A stretch of 64,000 nt of DNA from Shimia sp. (GCF_022448905.1 NZ_JAKVCW010000016.1:28047-92046), one strand, 5' to 3'; shown: positions 18,032-27,081, counted from the first letter of the stretch. Translations and numbers: made by a program. Notes: a model not told the origin generated them from the sequence alone.

Positions 18032-19012
18032 ATGGAGATTCGCGAGCGCTTGAAAGAATTCACTGTGCAAGACGACCGCATTGGCGCGGTCAGTTTTTTT
18101 GGCACCTTTGCTTTCTATTTTGCCACGCTCACTCTGGCGATAGCCAATCAGGGCACATGGTACTTCCTGATCCCTATGATGATTCTGAACGGCCTCTCGG
18201 CTGTGCGGCTTTATGTTTTACAGCATGACACAGGTCATGCCTCGCTGTTCAAAACGCGTAAACATAACGACTGGGCCGGAGAGGCGCTGTCGGTGGTGAC
18301 CTTCGCGCCCTATGCCGCCATGCGCCACAATCACAATATGCACCACAGCCATATCGGCAATCTGGAGCATCGGGAGACCGGCGAAATCCACACTATGACC
18401 GTGCGGGAATGGAATGAGGCCGGTTTTTGGGAGCGCCTGCAGTACCGGCTCTATCGCAATCCCTTTGTGCTGATCCCGCTGGGCAGCCTGTTCACCTATT
18501 TCATCCGCTACCGCTGGCCCAAAAATGCCCACACCATGTGGAAATCGGTGCTGCTGCACAATCTGGCGATCTTTGCCTACATGGGCGTGCTCTATGTGCT
18601 GGCCGGTTGGAACGGTGTGCTAATCTGGTTCCTGGCGTCCTTCTTTGGCGGCATGGTTGGTGTCTTCATGGTCTACCTGCAGCACAATTTTGAAGACACC
18701 TATTGGGATCGCCGTCCCGATTTGGACCCGCGTCTGGCAGCGTTGCAAGGCTCCTCCGCTTTGGATCTCGGCTGGTGGATGGATCTGGCATCGGCGAACA
18801 TCGCCTATCACGACATCCACCACTTCAACGCCCGTATTCCGCACTACAATTTGCGCAAATGCCACCAGATGATCCGTGATGAATACGACCTGCCCACCAT
18901 CGAGTGGCCGGAGGCGATCCGGTCGTTTTCGCTCAAACTGTGGGATGAGGAGCAGGAACGTCTGGTGCCCTTTCCCAAAAATCAGTCACAAGGCGCGGTT
19001 CCGGCGGAGTAG
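18032..19012 (+). CDS. Membrane fatty acid desaturase family protein
   Basis: A 326-residue integral membrane di-iron desaturase or hydroxylase. The three histidine boxes are present: HDTGH (residues 65-69), HNHNMHHSH (99-107) and the C-terminal HDIHHFNARIPHY (about 259-271). Between them lie four to five membrane helices. The family introduces double bonds into acyl chains of membrane lipids; the sequence resembles delta-12-like or omega-3-type bacterial desaturases, but the position it attacks cannot be judged. ATG 18032 follows AGAGAGGTTTGCG. The gene is monocistronic, with a 205-base upstream gap holding its promoter and a GC-rich hairpin and the serS terminator after it. Confidence 0.85.
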   Translation: MEIRERLKEFTVQDDRIGAVSFFGTFAFYFATLTLAIANQGTWYFLIPMMILNGLSAVRLYVLQHDTGHASLFKTRKHNDWAGEALSVVTFAPYAAMRHNHNMHHSHIGNLEHRETGEIHTMTVREWNEAGFWERLQYRLYRNPFVLIPLGSLFTYFIRYRWPKNAHTMWKSVLLHNLAIFAYMGVLYVLAGWNGVLIWFLASFFGGMVGVFMVYLQHNFEDTYWDRRPDLDPRLAALQGSSALDLGWWMDLASANIAYHDIHHFNARIPHYNLRKCHQMIRDEYDLPTIEWPEAIRSFSLKLWDEEQERLVPFPKNQSQGAVPAE

Positions 19013-19013
19013 G

Positions 19014-19047
19014 CCGGGGGCCAGCCCCCGGACCCCCGGGATATTTA
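19014..19047. repeat. GC-rich hairpin plus CCCCGGGATATTT element after the desaturase gene
   Basis: CCGGGGG (19014-19020) pairs with CCCCCGG (19025-19031), directly followed by CCCCCGGGATATTT. The same CCCCGGGATATTT core, again after hairpins and at a gene end, recurs at 24074-24088. It behaves like a dispersed 3'-end element and could act as an mRNA-stabilising or terminating structure. Confidence 0.5.
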
Positions 19048-19060
19048 TGGACAGATGAAA

Positions 19061-19088
19061 AAAGCGCGGCTCCATCGGGCCGCGCTTT
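19061..19088. terminator. Terminator shared by the desaturase and serS genes
   Basis: AAAGCGCGGC (19061-19070) pairs with GCCGCGCTTT (19079-19088) around an 8-base loop; A-rich and T-rich flanks (GTTTTGTTTC) let it work in both directions between convergent genes. Confidence 0.85.
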
Positions 19089-19110
19089 GTTTTGTTTCTG
19101 TCATAGGGAC

Positions 19111-20403
19111 TTAAACCAGCTTGCCGTCTGCGCTCAGCGTGGACTTGCCGCCCAGATACGGCACCAGCGCCTCCGGCAATTCAACAGACCCATCCGCTTG
19201 TTGGCCGTTTTCCAGCACCGCAATCAGACAGCGGCCCACGGCAAGGCCGGAGCCGTTTAGAGTGTGCACATACTCGGGCTTGCCACCGTCCGCCGGGCGG
19301 AAGCGCGCGTTCATGCGGCGGGCTTGGAAATCGCCGGTGGTGGAGACGGAGCTGATCTCGCGATAGGTGTCCTGACCCGGAATCCACGCCTCGATGTCAT
19401 AGGTGCGGCGCGCGCCAAAGCCCATGTCGCCGGTACACAGCACCACGGTGCGGTACGGAATGCCCAGCTTTTCCAGGATACCCTCGGCACAGCCCAACAT
19501 GCGCTTCTGCTCGTTGTCAGACTCGTCCGGGTGGGTGATCGAGACCATCTCCACCTTTTCAAACTGGTGCTGACGCAGCATGCCGGAGGTGTCTTTGCCT
19601 GCGCTGCCCGCTTCGCTGCGGAAACACAGCGAATGCGCGGTCATGCGGATCGGCAGGGCGCTTTGTTCCAGAATGTCAGTGGCCACCGAGTAGGTGAGCG
19701 GGATTTCAGAGGTCGAGATCAACCACCATCCGTTGGTGGTCTGATAGCTGTCTTCGGCAAATTTGGGCAGCTTATCAGTGCCATACATCGCCTCATCGCG
19801 CACCAGAACCGGTGTGTTGACCTCGGTCAGCCCGTTTTCATCGACATGCACATCGATCATGAACTGCGCCAGCGCACGGTGAATGCGGGCCACAGCGCCT
19901 TTGAGCATCACAAACCGCGCACCGGAGATTTTGGCGGCGGTCTCAAAATCCATGCTCGCGGCCACGCCGCCAATTTCGAAATGTTCAACCGGTTTGAAGT
20001 CAAAAGACTTGGGCGTGCCCCACTGTTTGATTTCGACGTTGTCGTCTTCATCTGCACCGTTTGGCACATCGTCAGCTGGCAGGTTGGCAATGCGCGCCAA
20101 AGCATCGGTCAGCTTGGCGTCGATCTCTTTGGCCTCGTTCTGCATCGCCGCCACTTCGGACTTTTTCTCGCCCACCAGTGCACGCAGCCGTTCAAATTCG
20201 GCCTCGTCGCCTTTGGCTTTGGCCGCGCCAACCTCTTTGGCCGCAGCCTTTTGCGCCGCCTGCGCCGCCTCAGCAGCAGCGATCTTGGCACGCCGCTCTT
20301 CATCCAAAGCCAACAGGGAGGATGACATGGCCTCATCCCCACGGCGGGTCAGGGCGGCGTCAAAAGCGGCCGGGTTTTCGCGGATCGCTTTAATGTCATG
20401 CAT
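19111..20403 (-). CDS. serS: Seryl-tRNA synthetase
   Basis: A 430-residue class II aminoacyl-tRNA synthetase that charges tRNA-Ser and tRNA-Sec with serine. The N-terminal antiparallel coiled-coil arm that binds the long variable arm of tRNA-Ser is seen at about residues 28-105 (rich in alanine, lysine and glutamate). The catalytic core carries motif 2 ([20 protein letters not shown]) and the downstream [17 protein letters not shown] and motif 3 region ([16 protein letters not shown]). Length is normal. It begins with [11 protein letters not shown], the family's standard beginning. It diverges from yajC with a 225-base intergenic region between. A tRNA-Ser gene lies at the far end of this window but is unrelated in position. 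Confidence 0.97.
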   Translation of the reverse strand: MHDIKAIRENPAAFDAALTRRGDEAMSSSLLALDEERRAKIAAAEAAQAAQKAAAKEVGAAKAKGDEAEFERLRALVGEKKSEVAAMQNEAKEIDAKLTDALARIANLPADDVPNGADEDDNVEIKQWGTPKSFDFKPVEHFEIGGVAASMDFETAAKISGARFVMLKGAVARIHRALAQFMIDVHVDENGLTEVNTPVLVRDEAMYGTDKLPKFAEDSYQTTNGWWLISTSEIPLTYSVATDILEQSALPIRMTAHSLCFRSEAGSAGKDTSGMLRQHQFEKVEMVSITHPDESDNEQKRMLGCAEGILEKLGIPYRTVVLCTGDMGFGARRTYDIEAWIPGQDTYREISSVSTTGDFQARRMNARFRPADGGKPEYVHTLNGSGLAVGRCLIAVLENGQQADGSVELPEALVPYLGGKSTLSADGKLV

Positions 20404-20628
20404 CTCTCTTATCCTTCATGCTTGAGATGAGTCGTTTTACGTCTCTGCTTATGCCGGAAATCTTGGTTAATCGTAACCACCCGCACGTTACAGCGACATA
20501 TGCAGGCTCTTAAGGCAACAAGGCGCTCCGTCAAGCCCTTTGACACCTTGCAACTACGGCTTAAGCCCCATAGGTTCCCTGCGACTTTGCGGGGCACTGT
20601 GCCGCGCCATCTAGAGGGACCTTAACCT

Positions 20629-20913
20629 ATGCAAGAACTCGGTCAGTTTCTGCCGCTCATTCTGATCTTTGCGATCATGTATTTCCTGCTGATCCGCCCA
20701 CAGCAGAAGAAGATGAAAGAACACCAAGCCATGGTCGCCGCTGTACGCCGTGGCGATCAGGTTGTGACCCAGGGTGGTCTGATCGGTAAAGTTACAAAGG
20801 TCAAAGACGACGCGGAAATCGAAGTTGAACTGGCGGAAAACGTGAAAGTGCGCGTGGTGAAATCCACCATCGCCAACGTGACCTCCAAGACCGAACCGGC
20901 CAAAGCCGAGTAA
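20629..20913 (+). CDS. yajC: Preprotein translocase subunit YajC
   Basis: A 94-residue single-pass membrane protein that joins SecD and SecF in the accessory Sec complex. The N-terminal membrane helix (LILIFAIMYFLLIRPQQK, about residues 8-25) ends in the family signature RPQQKK. The remaining part forms the small basic-acidic cytoplasmic domain with GDQVVTQGGLIGKV. Length is typical. It starts the yajC-secD-secF operon; secD starts 30 bases after its stop. The upstream 215 bases, shared with divergent serS, should contain the promoter, and no riboswitch-like structure is evident there. Confidence 0.95.
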   Translation: MQELGQFLPLILIFAIMYFLLIRPQQKKMKEHQAMVAAVRRGDQVVTQGGLIGKVTKVKDDAEIEVELAENVKVRVVKSTIANVTSKTEPAKAE

Positions 20914-20943
20914 TCCAAAAACAAGACCAACAGGGCATCTGAC

Positions 20944-22605
20944 ATGCTGCAAATTGACCTTTGGAAACGGGTCCTGATCTGGCTCACCTGTGTGGTGGGC
21001 CTGCTTCTGGCCATGCCAAACGCGTTTTATCCGAGGGTTGAGGCCCATAATGACGCCGTCGCGGCGATCGAAATGGGGGCTTCCGGCAACGGGCTGGAGG
21101 AGCAGGCGGCGATGTGGCCGTCTTTCCTGCCGTCCCGTCTGGTGAACCTGGGTCTTGATCTGCGCGGCGGTGCGCATCTTCTGGCCGAAGTACAGGTCGA
21201 GGATGTCTATGCCGCCCGCATGACCAGCTTCTGGCCGGAAGTGCGCGACCTGCTGCGCGGCGAGCGCGCCACCATCGGCACCATTCGCCAGCAACCGGGC
21301 CCAGATACGGAGCTGCGCTTCAAAATTTCCAAGCCCGAAGCCATTCAGGAGGCCGCCAGCCTCGTGCGTGGTCTGTCGCGTCCGGTGACCTCGCTTACCG
21401 GGGCAGGGGCCAGCGACATTTTGGTCCGCACCGAAGGCGACATGATCATCGTGGAGCTGTCAGACGCGGAGAAACTCGCCTCCGATGAGCGCACAGTGCA
21501 GCAGGCGCTGGAAATCATCCGCCGCCGGATCGACGAAGTGGGTACGCGTGAGCCGACCATTCAACGTCAGGGTTCCGATCGTATCCTCATTCAGGTGCCG
21601 GGCATTGGCTCTGCCTCTGAGTTGAAAGAGATCATTGGCACCACCGCGCAGCTGACATTCAACCCGGTTGTAAGCCGCACCTCTGACGCGGACGCGCCGG
21701 CCGGTGCAGGCAACAAAGTGCTGCCGTCGATTGACGAAGAGGGCGTGTTCTACATTGTCGAAGCCGCCCCGGTTGTGACCGGCGAAGAGCTGGTGGATGC
21801 GCAGCCAAGCTTTGATCAGAACAACCGTCCGGCTGTGTCTTTCCGTTTCAACCCCACTGGGGCACGTAAGTTCGGCGATTACACTGCAGAGAACATCGGC
21901 AGCCCGTTTGCGATTGTGCTGGATGATGAGGTGATTTCCGCCCCTGTGATCCAAAGCCACATTCCTGGCGGCTCCGGTATCATCACCGGGCGTTTCTCTG
22001 TCGAAGAAAGCACCAACCTCGCCGTGCTGCTGCGCGCAGGGGCGCTGCCAGCGGAGCTGAACTTCTTGGAAGAACGCACCATTGGGCCAGAGCTCGGCCA
22101 AGACAGCATCGAGGCGGGTCGCATTGCCTGTATCGTCGCCTTTGTCGGCGTGCTGGTCTTTATGTTCCTCAGCTACGGAACCTTTGGCGTCTTTGCCAAT
22201 ATCGCGCTCATCCTGAACGTCGGCCTGATCTTTGGTCTGCTGTCGCTCATCGGCGCGACGCTGACTTTGCCAGGCATTGCCGGTATCGTTTTGACCATCG
22301 GTATGGCGGTGGACGCCAACGTGCTGGTGTTTGAGCGGATCCGCGAAGAGCTGAAATCGGCAAAAGGCCCAGCCCGTGCCATCGAGCTTGGCTATGAAAA
22401 AGCCCTGTCGGCCATTCTGGACGCCAACATCACCACCTTCATCACCGCTGTGATCCTCTTTGCCGTGGGCTCCGGCCCGGTGCGCGGCTTTGCCATCACG
22501 CTCGGCCTTGGCATCCTCACTTCGGTCTTCACCGCGATCTTTGTGACGCGCGTGCTGATCGTGATGTGGTTTGAACGCCGCCGTCCCAAGACAATCGAGG
22601 TATAA
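20944..22605 (+). CDS. secD: Protein translocase subunit SecD
   Basis: A 553-residue inner-membrane protein of the RND superfamily that uses the proton gradient to help pull secreted proteins through SecYEG. It has the N-terminal helix, the motif LGLDLRGGAHLLAEV (D1 region), the large periplasmic P1 domain, and five C-terminal helices beginning near residue 385 with the conserved GMAVDANVLVFERIREEL. The protein is complete and of usual alphaproteobacterial length. The gap to yajC is 30 bases and to secF three bases, consistent with a single transcript. Long open frames on the opposite strand here are shadows caused by codon bias. Confidence 0.97.
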   Translation: MLQIDLWKRVLIWLTCVVGLLLAMPNAFYPRVEAHNDAVAAIEMGASGNGLEEQAAMWPSFLPSRLVNLGLDLRGGAHLLAEVQVEDVYAARMTSFWPEVRDLLRGERATIGTIRQQPGPDTELRFKISKPEAIQEAASLVRGLSRPVTSLTGAGASDILVRTEGDMIIVELSDAEKLASDERTVQQALEIIRRRIDEVGTREPTIQRQGSDRILIQVPGIGSASELKEIIGTTAQLTFNPVVSRTSDADAPAGAGNKVLPSIDEEGVFYIVEAAPVVTGEELVDAQPSFDQNNRPAVSFRFNPTGARKFGDYTAENIGSPFAIVLDDEVISAPVIQSHIPGGSGIITGRFSVEESTNLAVLLRAGALPAELNFLEERTIGPELGQDSIEAGRIACIVAFVGVLVFMFLSYGTFGVFANIALILNVGLIFGLLSLIGATLTLPGIAGIVLTIGMAVDANVLVFERIREELKSAKGPARAIELGYEKALSAILDANITTFITAVILFAVGSGPVRGFAITLGLGILTSVFTAIFVTRVLIVMWFERRRPKTIEV

Positions 22606-22608
22606 GCC

Positions 22609-23577
22609 ATGCGTTTGAGACTTGTTCCCCAAGAGACCAAATGGGATTTCTTCTCCCGCCCAACGCTCTGGCTTGGCATCTCCGGCGCGCTGATGGTGGC
22701 GGCTCTGGTAAGCTTCTTCATCCAGGGACTGAACTTCGGCATCGACTTTAAGGGCGGCACCACAATCCGGACCGAAAGCGCACAGGAAGTGGTGATCGCA
22801 GATTACCGCGCCGCGCTGGAGCCGTTGGAACTGGGCGACATTTCGATCACCGAAGTGTTCGATGTGACCTTTGAAGAAGATCAAAACGTCACCATGATCC
22901 GTATCCAAGCCCAAGAAGGCGAAGAAGCGGTCACCGCCGACATGATCCGCAAAGTTGAGGCACAGCTGCAAACCGTTGCACCGGACATCACCTTTGTGTC
23001 CGTGGAATCCGTGGGTCCCAAAGTGTCCGGCGAGTTGATCACCACCGCCGTGATCGCCGTTCTGCTCGCGATTGGCGCGGTGCTTGTCTACATCTGGCTG
23101 CGCTTTGAGTGGCAGTTTGCGGTGGGGGCTGTGATGGCCTTGGTGCACGATGTGGTGCTGACCATCGGTGTGTTCTCCGAACTGCAGATCAAATTTGACC
23201 TCGCTATCATTGCGGCGCTGTTGACCATTGTGGGCTACTCGCTCAACGACACCGTGGTTGTGTTTGACCGTGTGCGTGAGAACCTGCGTAAGTACAAGAA
23301 GATGGATCTGAAAGAGGTGCTGAACCTCTCGATCAACGAAACCCTGAGCCGGACCGTGATGACCTCCGCCACCACTTTGCTGGCGCTGATCTCGTTGTTT
23401 GTGTTGGGGGGGGACGTGATCCGTGGATTTGTTTTTGCCATGATCTGGGGTGTGATTGTCGGGACCTATTCCTCGGTCTTTATCGCTTCCGCCGCGTTGT
23501 TGAAACTTGGCGTGAAGCGCGATTGGTCCAAGCAGGCCAACACCGCTGGCAACAAGTTTGCTGACATCGACGCATAA
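22609..23577 (+). CDS. secF: Protein translocase subunit SecF
   Basis: A 322-residue partner of SecD in the proton-driven accessory translocase. Diagnostic motifs are FGIDFKGGTTIRTES (about residues 44-58), ALVHDVVLTIGVF and the later YSLNDTVVVFDRVREN. Six membrane helices and one periplasmic loop are predicted. It begins three bases after the secD stop, so the two are translationally coupled. A strong hairpin (23588-23613) directly follows and separates it from the Mth938-like gene, although the spacing is short enough for some read-through. Confidence 0.97.
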   Translation: MRLRLVPQETKWDFFSRPTLWLGISGALMVAALVSFFIQGLNFGIDFKGGTTIRTESAQEVVIADYRAALEPLELGDISITEVFDVTFEEDQNVTMIRIQAQEGEEAVTADMIRKVEAQLQTVAPDITFVSVESVGPKVSGELITTAVIAVLLAIGAVLVYIWLRFEWQFAVGAVMALVHDVVLTIGVFSELQIKFDLAIIAALLTIVGYSLNDTVVVFDRVRENLRKYKKMDLKEVLNLSINETLSRTVMTSATTLLALISLFVLGGDVIRGFVFAMIWGVIVGTYSSVFIASAALLKLGVKRDWSKQANTAGNKFADIDA

Positions 23578-23587
23578 TCCAAACTTT

Positions 23588-23613
23588 CGGGCGTCCCACA
23601 AATGGGGCGCCCG
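23588..23613 (+). terminator. Terminator of the yajC-secD-secF operon
   Basis: CGGGCGTCCC (23588-23597) pairs with GGGGCGCCCG (23604-23613), 10 base pairs with one G-T pair, followed by a short AAGTCTTTTG tail. The T-run is weak, so termination may be partial. Confidence 0.75.
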
Positions 23614-23663
23614 AAGTCTTTTGAGACATCCGTGAAAGTGCTTATGACGCGGGAGGACGTGCG

Positions 23664-24035
23664 ATGCAGATGACCGAAGTGACCTATGAGGATGCAATTC
23701 CCATCGACAGCTACGGCCCCGGCTTTTTCCGCATCGGCGGCGAAATCATCAAGGGCGGGGCCATCATCCATTCCAAAGGCGCGCGCAGCTGGGCAGGCTA
23801 TGAGGACGTGGAGTCGGTCTTGGCCCTCAAAGATGAGATCGACTTTGTCCTGATGGGCACGGGCACCAACATGGCCCCGGTGCACAGCGCGTTTCGCGAA
23901 ACCTTGGAAGCTGCGGGGATTGGGGTGGAGCCGATGGCCTCGCCCTCCGCCTGCCGCACCTACAACGTTCTGGTCAGTGAGGGCCGGCGCGTGGCGGCGG
24001 TGATGTTGCCGGTTGAAGACACTGCGAAAGAGTGA
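23664..24035 (+). CDS. Mth938-like domain protein (DUF498)
   Basis: A 123-residue cytoplasmic protein of the Mth938/NDUFAF3-like family. The fold is known and eukaryotic relatives take part in respiratory complex I assembly, but the bacterial function is not established. The core IKGGAIIHSKGARSW and the later FVLMGTGTNMAPV and MASPSACRTYNVLVSEGRRVAAVMLPV match the family well. ATG 23664 follows GGGAGGACGTGCG. It is placed right after secF, as in many alphaproteobacteria, and before the ccm genes, so it may be carried on either transcript. The stop overlaps the first arm of a double hairpin. Confidence 0.88.
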   Translation: MQMTEVTYEDAIPIDSYGPGFFRIGGEIIKGGAIIHSKGARSWAGYEDVESVLALKDEIDFVLMGTGTNMAPVHSAFRETLEAAGIGVEPMASPSACRTYNVLVSEGRRVAAVMLPVEDTAKE

Positions 24036-24088
24036 GGGGCGCTGCCCCTCCTTGGCCGTAGGCGGCCAATTCCTCCCCGGGATATTTT
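24034..24088. repeat. Double hairpin plus CCCCGGGATATTT element
   Basis: GAGGGGC-gct-GCCCCTC (24034-24050) and TTGGCCG-tagg-CGGCCAA (24052-24069) form two perfect hairpins, followed by TCCCCGGGATATTTT (24074-24088). The last part matches the element after the desaturase gene at 19034-19047. It probably ends or protects the upstream transcript. Confidence 0.5.
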
Positions 24089-24162
24089 GGGAATGAGAAA
24101 ATTGGAGTTGTGCAACGTGCGTTGCGTTTACGCTCTTTGATTTAGGTTAAGGTGCGCACCCC

Positions 24163-24204
24163 CACCTCCGCGATACAGCCACGATACAGACGCTATACCG
24201 ACGT
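24163..24204 (+). repeat. 42-bp intergenic repeat, copy A (upstream of ccmA)
   Basis: A 42-base segment beginning CACCTCCGCGATACAG and ending ATACCGACGT. It is 38/42 identical to the segment at 57112-57153. Inside it, the unit (C)GATACnGACG recurs at roughly 11-base steps. It lies 66 bases before the ccmA start, in the only gap of that region large enough for a promoter. Function is unknown. Confidence 0.7.
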
Positions 24205-24270
24205 CGAAATTCAGCGGGTTCAAAAGGTTAATCCTTTTGCCAGCCAAGGGGATGGGGTAAGCCTCAGAAC

Positions 24271-24891
24271 ATGATTTTACGTGTCAAAGATGTCAGCGTG
24301 GCCCGCGGCGGCGTGGCGGTTTTGGAGGGGCTGACCTTAGAGGTTGCCTCCGGTCAGGCGCTGATCTTAAAAGGCCCAAACGGCGTGGGCAAAACCACGC
24401 TCTTGCGCACGGTCGCCGGCCTGCAACCGCCTTTCAAAGGCGAAGTAGACGCACCGGAAGAGGCGGTGGCCTACGCCGCGCACAGCGATGGGTTAAAATC
24501 CATGTTGACCGTGGAGGAAAACCTGCGGTTCTGGGCGGAAGTCTTTGCCCAGTCGGACATTGAAAAAGCCATTCAAGCCTTTGATCTTGTTGATTTGCGT
24601 AACCGCCTGGCAGGCAGTCTGTCCGCCGGTCAAAAGCGGCGTTTGGGCCTCGCGCGCCTTCTGGTGACCGGCCGCCCAATCTGGGTGTTGGACGAGCCCA
24701 CCGTGTCTTTGGACACGGCATCCGTGCAACTCTTTGCCGATGCTGTGCGGGCGCATTTGGCAGGCGGCGGCAGCGCCTTGCTGGCCACCCATATTGACCT
24801 TGGTTTGGACGTGACTGTGCTGGACGTGGGCCCGTTCCGCGCCAAACAAGGCGACGCGCCGGTCAGCGGCTATGATGAGGCGTTCCTATGA
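24271..24891 (+). CDS. ccmA: Cytochrome c maturation ATPase CcmA
   Basis: A 206-residue ABC ATPase that, with CcmB and CcmC, loads haem onto the chaperone CcmE for cytochrome c assembly. Walker [10 protein letters not shown] (about residues 35-43), the signature [15 protein letters not shown] and Walker [12 protein letters not shown] are intact. It has the family's short length with no membrane part. Its stop overlaps the ccmB start by four bases (ATGA), so expression is coupled. It opens the ccmABCDG operon. The 235 bases before it carry a double hairpin and a 42-bp repeat but no recognisable operator. ccmE, ccmF and ccmH are not in the window and must lie elsewhere. Confidence 0.95.
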   Translation: MILRVKDVSVARGGVAVLEGLTLEVASGQALILKGPNGVGKTTLLRTVAGLQPPFKGEVDAPEEAVAYAAHSDGLKSMLTVEENLRFWAEVFAQSDIEKAIQAFDLVDLRNRLAGSLSAGQKRRLGLARLLVTGRPIWVLDEPTVSLDTASVQLFADAVRAHLAGGGSALLATHIDLGLDVTVLDVGPFRAKQGDAPVSGYDEAFL

Positions 24892-25544
24892 AGGCCCTGC
24901 TTTTGCGCGACTTGAAACTGGCTTTTCGCGCCGGTGGCGGCTTTGGCCTCGGCATCGCGTTTTTTCTGATTGTTGTGATACTTGTGCCCTTTTCAGTAGG
25001 CCCAGACAGTGGCCTTCTGACCAAGATCGCCCCCGGTGTTTTGTGGCTTGGCGCCTTGCTGGCCTGCCTGCTGTCGCTGGACCGCATTCTGGCGCTGGAC
25101 TGGGAGGACGGCACGCTTGATCTGGTCGCCACATCGCCGCTGCCGCTGGAAGGCGTGGTCTCAGTCAAGGCACTGGCCCATTGGCTCACCACGGGGGTGC
25201 CGCTTGTGGTCGCAGCCCCGGTCTTTGGCGTGCTGCTCAACCTGCCACCCCAAGGCTTTGTCTGGCTGGTGACATCACTGGCTTTGGGCACACCCGCACT
25301 CAGCGTGATTGGTACCTTTGGCGCGGCATTAACAGTGGGCATCAAGCGAGGCGGACTGCTGCTTTCTCTTTTGATTTTACCGCTTTACGTGCCGACGCTG
25401 ATTTTTGGCGCAGAGCTGGCAAGACGCGGCGCGGAAGGTCAAGACATCACCACGCCCTTGCTGATGCTGGCGGGGATCACCTTCGGCGTGATCGCGCTTT
25501 TGCCTTTTGCAAGCGCCTTGGTGTTGCGGATGAATCTGCGCTAG
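24888..25544 (+). CDS. ccmB: Haem exporter permease CcmB
   Basis: A 218-residue inner-membrane protein with six hydrophobic segments, the permease partner of CcmA. It starts [18 protein letters not shown], the family's usual beginning, and contains the conserved [20 protein letters not shown] loop (about residues 71-90). It overlaps ccmA by four bases. A 90-base gap before ccmC, containing no strong hairpin, is slightly unusual in this otherwise overlapping operon and may hold a secondary promoter. Confidence 0.94.
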   Translation: MKALLLRDLKLAFRAGGGFGLGIAFFLIVVILVPFSVGPDSGLLTKIAPGVLWLGALLACLLSLDRILALDWEDGTLDLVATSPLPLEGVVSVKALAHWLTTGVPLVVAAPVFGVLLNLPPQGFVWLVTSLALGTPALSVIGTFGAALTVGIKRGGLLLSLLILPLYVPTLIFGAELARRGAEGQDITTPLLMLAGITFGVIALLPFASALVLRMNLR

Positions 25545-25634
25545 CGCGCGGACCGCTTAACCCATATCAAGGCAACAATGGTGCTCTCATGGAAGTGAAG
25601 TGCACAACTGACGACGACAAGATAGGACACCCTC

Positions 25635-26387
25635 ATGGGATCGATCTGGGAATATGCCAATCCGGTGAAGTTCAGCCAAACCGTGTCGCGGTTTCTGATG
25701 CCGGTAGCCGTTTTAGCCGCAATCGCAACGATTGTCGGATTGGTCTGGGGATTTTTCTTTACACCGGACGATTATCGTCAGGGGGCCACTGTAAAAATTA
25801 TCTACCTGCATGTGCCGTCTGCCCTGATGGCAATCAACATCTGGTTCATGATGCTGGTCACCTCGTTGATCTGGCTGGTACGCCGTCACCACGTGAGCGC
25901 TCTGGCGGCCAAAGCTGCAGCACCTGTGGGCGTGGTCATGACCTTGATTGCGCTTTGGACCGGCGCGGTCTGGGGACAGCCGATGTGGGGCACCTGGTGG
26001 GCCTGGGACCCGCGACTGACATCGTTCCTGATCCTGTTCTTGTTTTACCTGGGCTATATCGCGCTTTGGGAGGCGATCGATAACCCGGATACCGCCGCTG
26101 ACCTTACTGCTGTGCTCTGTATTGTGGGCTCTGTCTTTGCCATGCTGAGCCGTTATGCGGTGAACTTCTGGAACCAGGGGCTGCATCAGGGCGCCTCGAT
26201 CATGCGGGCAGGGGCGGTGACAGGCACCGACACCGAGGAGAAGGTCTCCAACGTGTTCTTTTACCCGTTGATGATGTGCATCATTGGCTTTGTCCTTTTC
26301 TTCATTGCGCTGGTGCTGTTGCGCACCCGCACGGAAATTCACAAGCGGCGCACCCGCGCGCTGCTGGCACGGGAGCGCATGGCATGA
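25635..26387 (+). CDS. ccmC: Haem lyase/transfer protein CcmC
   Basis: A 250-residue six-helix membrane protein that passes haem to CcmE. The tryptophan-rich WWD motif WGTWWAWDPRLTS is present at about residues 118-130, and the two haem-ligating histidines sit in YLHVPSALMA and the later GLHQGASIM segment. Length is typical. ATG 25635 follows AGGACACCCTC. Its stop codon overlaps the ccmD start (ATGATG), indicating translational coupling. Confidence 0.95.
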   Translation: MGSIWEYANPVKFSQTVSRFLMPVAVLAAIATIVGLVWGFFFTPDDYRQGATVKIIYLHVPSALMAINIWFMMLVTSLIWLVRRHHVSALAAKAAAPVGVVMTLIALWTGAVWGQPMWGTWWAWDPRLTSFLILFLFYLGYIALWEAIDNPDTAADLTAVLCIVGSVFAMLSRYAVNFWNQGLHQGASIMRAGAVTGTDTEEKVSNVFFYPLMMCIIGFVLFFIALVLLRTRTEIHKRRTRALLARERMA

Positions 26388-26533
26388 TGCCAGATCTGGG
26401 AAAATACGCGGACACGGTTTTGTCGTCTTACGCAGTGTCGCTGTTGCTGATTGTGGGTCTGATCTGGTGGAGCCTGCGTGCCGCCCGCAAAGCCCGTGCC
26501 GAGCTGGACGATGTGGAAGGGCGCCGCAAATGA
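26384..26533 (+). CDS. ccmD: Haem exporter protein CcmD
   Basis: A 49-residue single-pass membrane protein with the character of CcmD, which holds CcmC and CcmE together and releases holo-CcmE. After a short LGKYADTVLSSYAVS segment comes one membrane helix (LLLIVGLIWWSLRAARKAR) and a charged tail. Two successive ATG codons (26384 and 26387) overlap the ccmC stop; either could serve. Its stop overlaps the next start as ATGA. Proteins this small are easily missed; position between ccmC and ccmG is decisive. Confidence 0.9.
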   Translation: MMPDLGKYADTVLSSYAVSLLLIVGLIWWSLRAARKARAELDDVEGRRK

Positions 26534-27081
26534 GCGACACTCCAGCCAAGAAAAAAGTCTCGCCGCTGATGTTCCTGCCGCCGCTGCTCTTTGCGGGATT
26601 GGCAGCGATGTTCCTTTTGGGCATGCAGCGCGAAAACCCAAACGAGCTGCCAAGCGCTCTGGTTGGGGAACAAGCGCCAGACGTTCAAATCACCATGCTG
26701 GGCGACAAAGAGATGTGGGATGACAGTGCTTTGCGCACCGGCAAGCCAACCCTGGTGAACTTCTGGGCCAGCTGGTGTGGGCCGTGCCGTGTGGAGCATC
26801 CCAACTTGATGCAGTTGCAAGCCGAGGGGCTGACCATTTTGGGGGTGAACTACAAGGACGCGGCAGGTAACGCGCTGAGTTTCCTGGAAGAATTGGGTGA
26901 TCCCTACACCGCAGGCGGGGCTGACACCACGGGCCGCATGGCGCTCAATTGGGGTGTCTATGGTGTGCCAGAGACCTATCTGATTGATGGCGACGGCAAT
27001 GTGCTTTTGCGCATCGCAGGTCCGGTGACCGAACGCGAAGTTGAAGGCCGCATCCGGCCCGCGCTTGAAGCTTTGAACTAA
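26530..27081 (+). CDS. ccmG: Thiol:disulfide interchange protein CcmG (DsbE)
   Basis: A 183-residue membrane-anchored periplasmic thioredoxin that reduces apocytochrome c before haem attachment. The N-terminal anchor covers about residues 12-31, and the active site FWASWCGPCR places the cysteines at 83 and 86. The family-specific GVNYKDAAGNALSFLEELGDPY and the cis-proline loop YGVPETYLID follow. ATG 26530 overlaps the ccmD stop; a longer open frame upstream is only a shadow over ccmC/ccmD. It ends the operon, followed at 23 bases by a strong terminator. Confidence 0.95.
   Translation: MSDTPAKKKVSPLMFLPPLLFAGLAAMFLLGMQRENPNELPSALVGEQAPDVQITMLGDKEMWDDSALRTGKPTLVNFWASWCGPCRVEHPNLMQLQAEGLTILGVNYKDAAGNALSFLEELGDPYTAGGADTTGRMALNWGVYGVPETYLIDGDGNVLLRIAGPVTEREVEGRIRPALEALN

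Noticed and set aside
21460..23697. A 745-codon open frame on the minus strand across secD and secF
   Set aside because: It mirrors the strongly biased codons of two certain genes, has a histidine- and arginine-rich, non-protein-like composition and crosses the secDF terminator.
24036..24270. A riboswitch upstream of ccmA
   Set aside because: The hairpins lie at the end of the preceding gene and do not match any riboswitch core that I recognise; the 42-bp repeat has a copy elsewhere.
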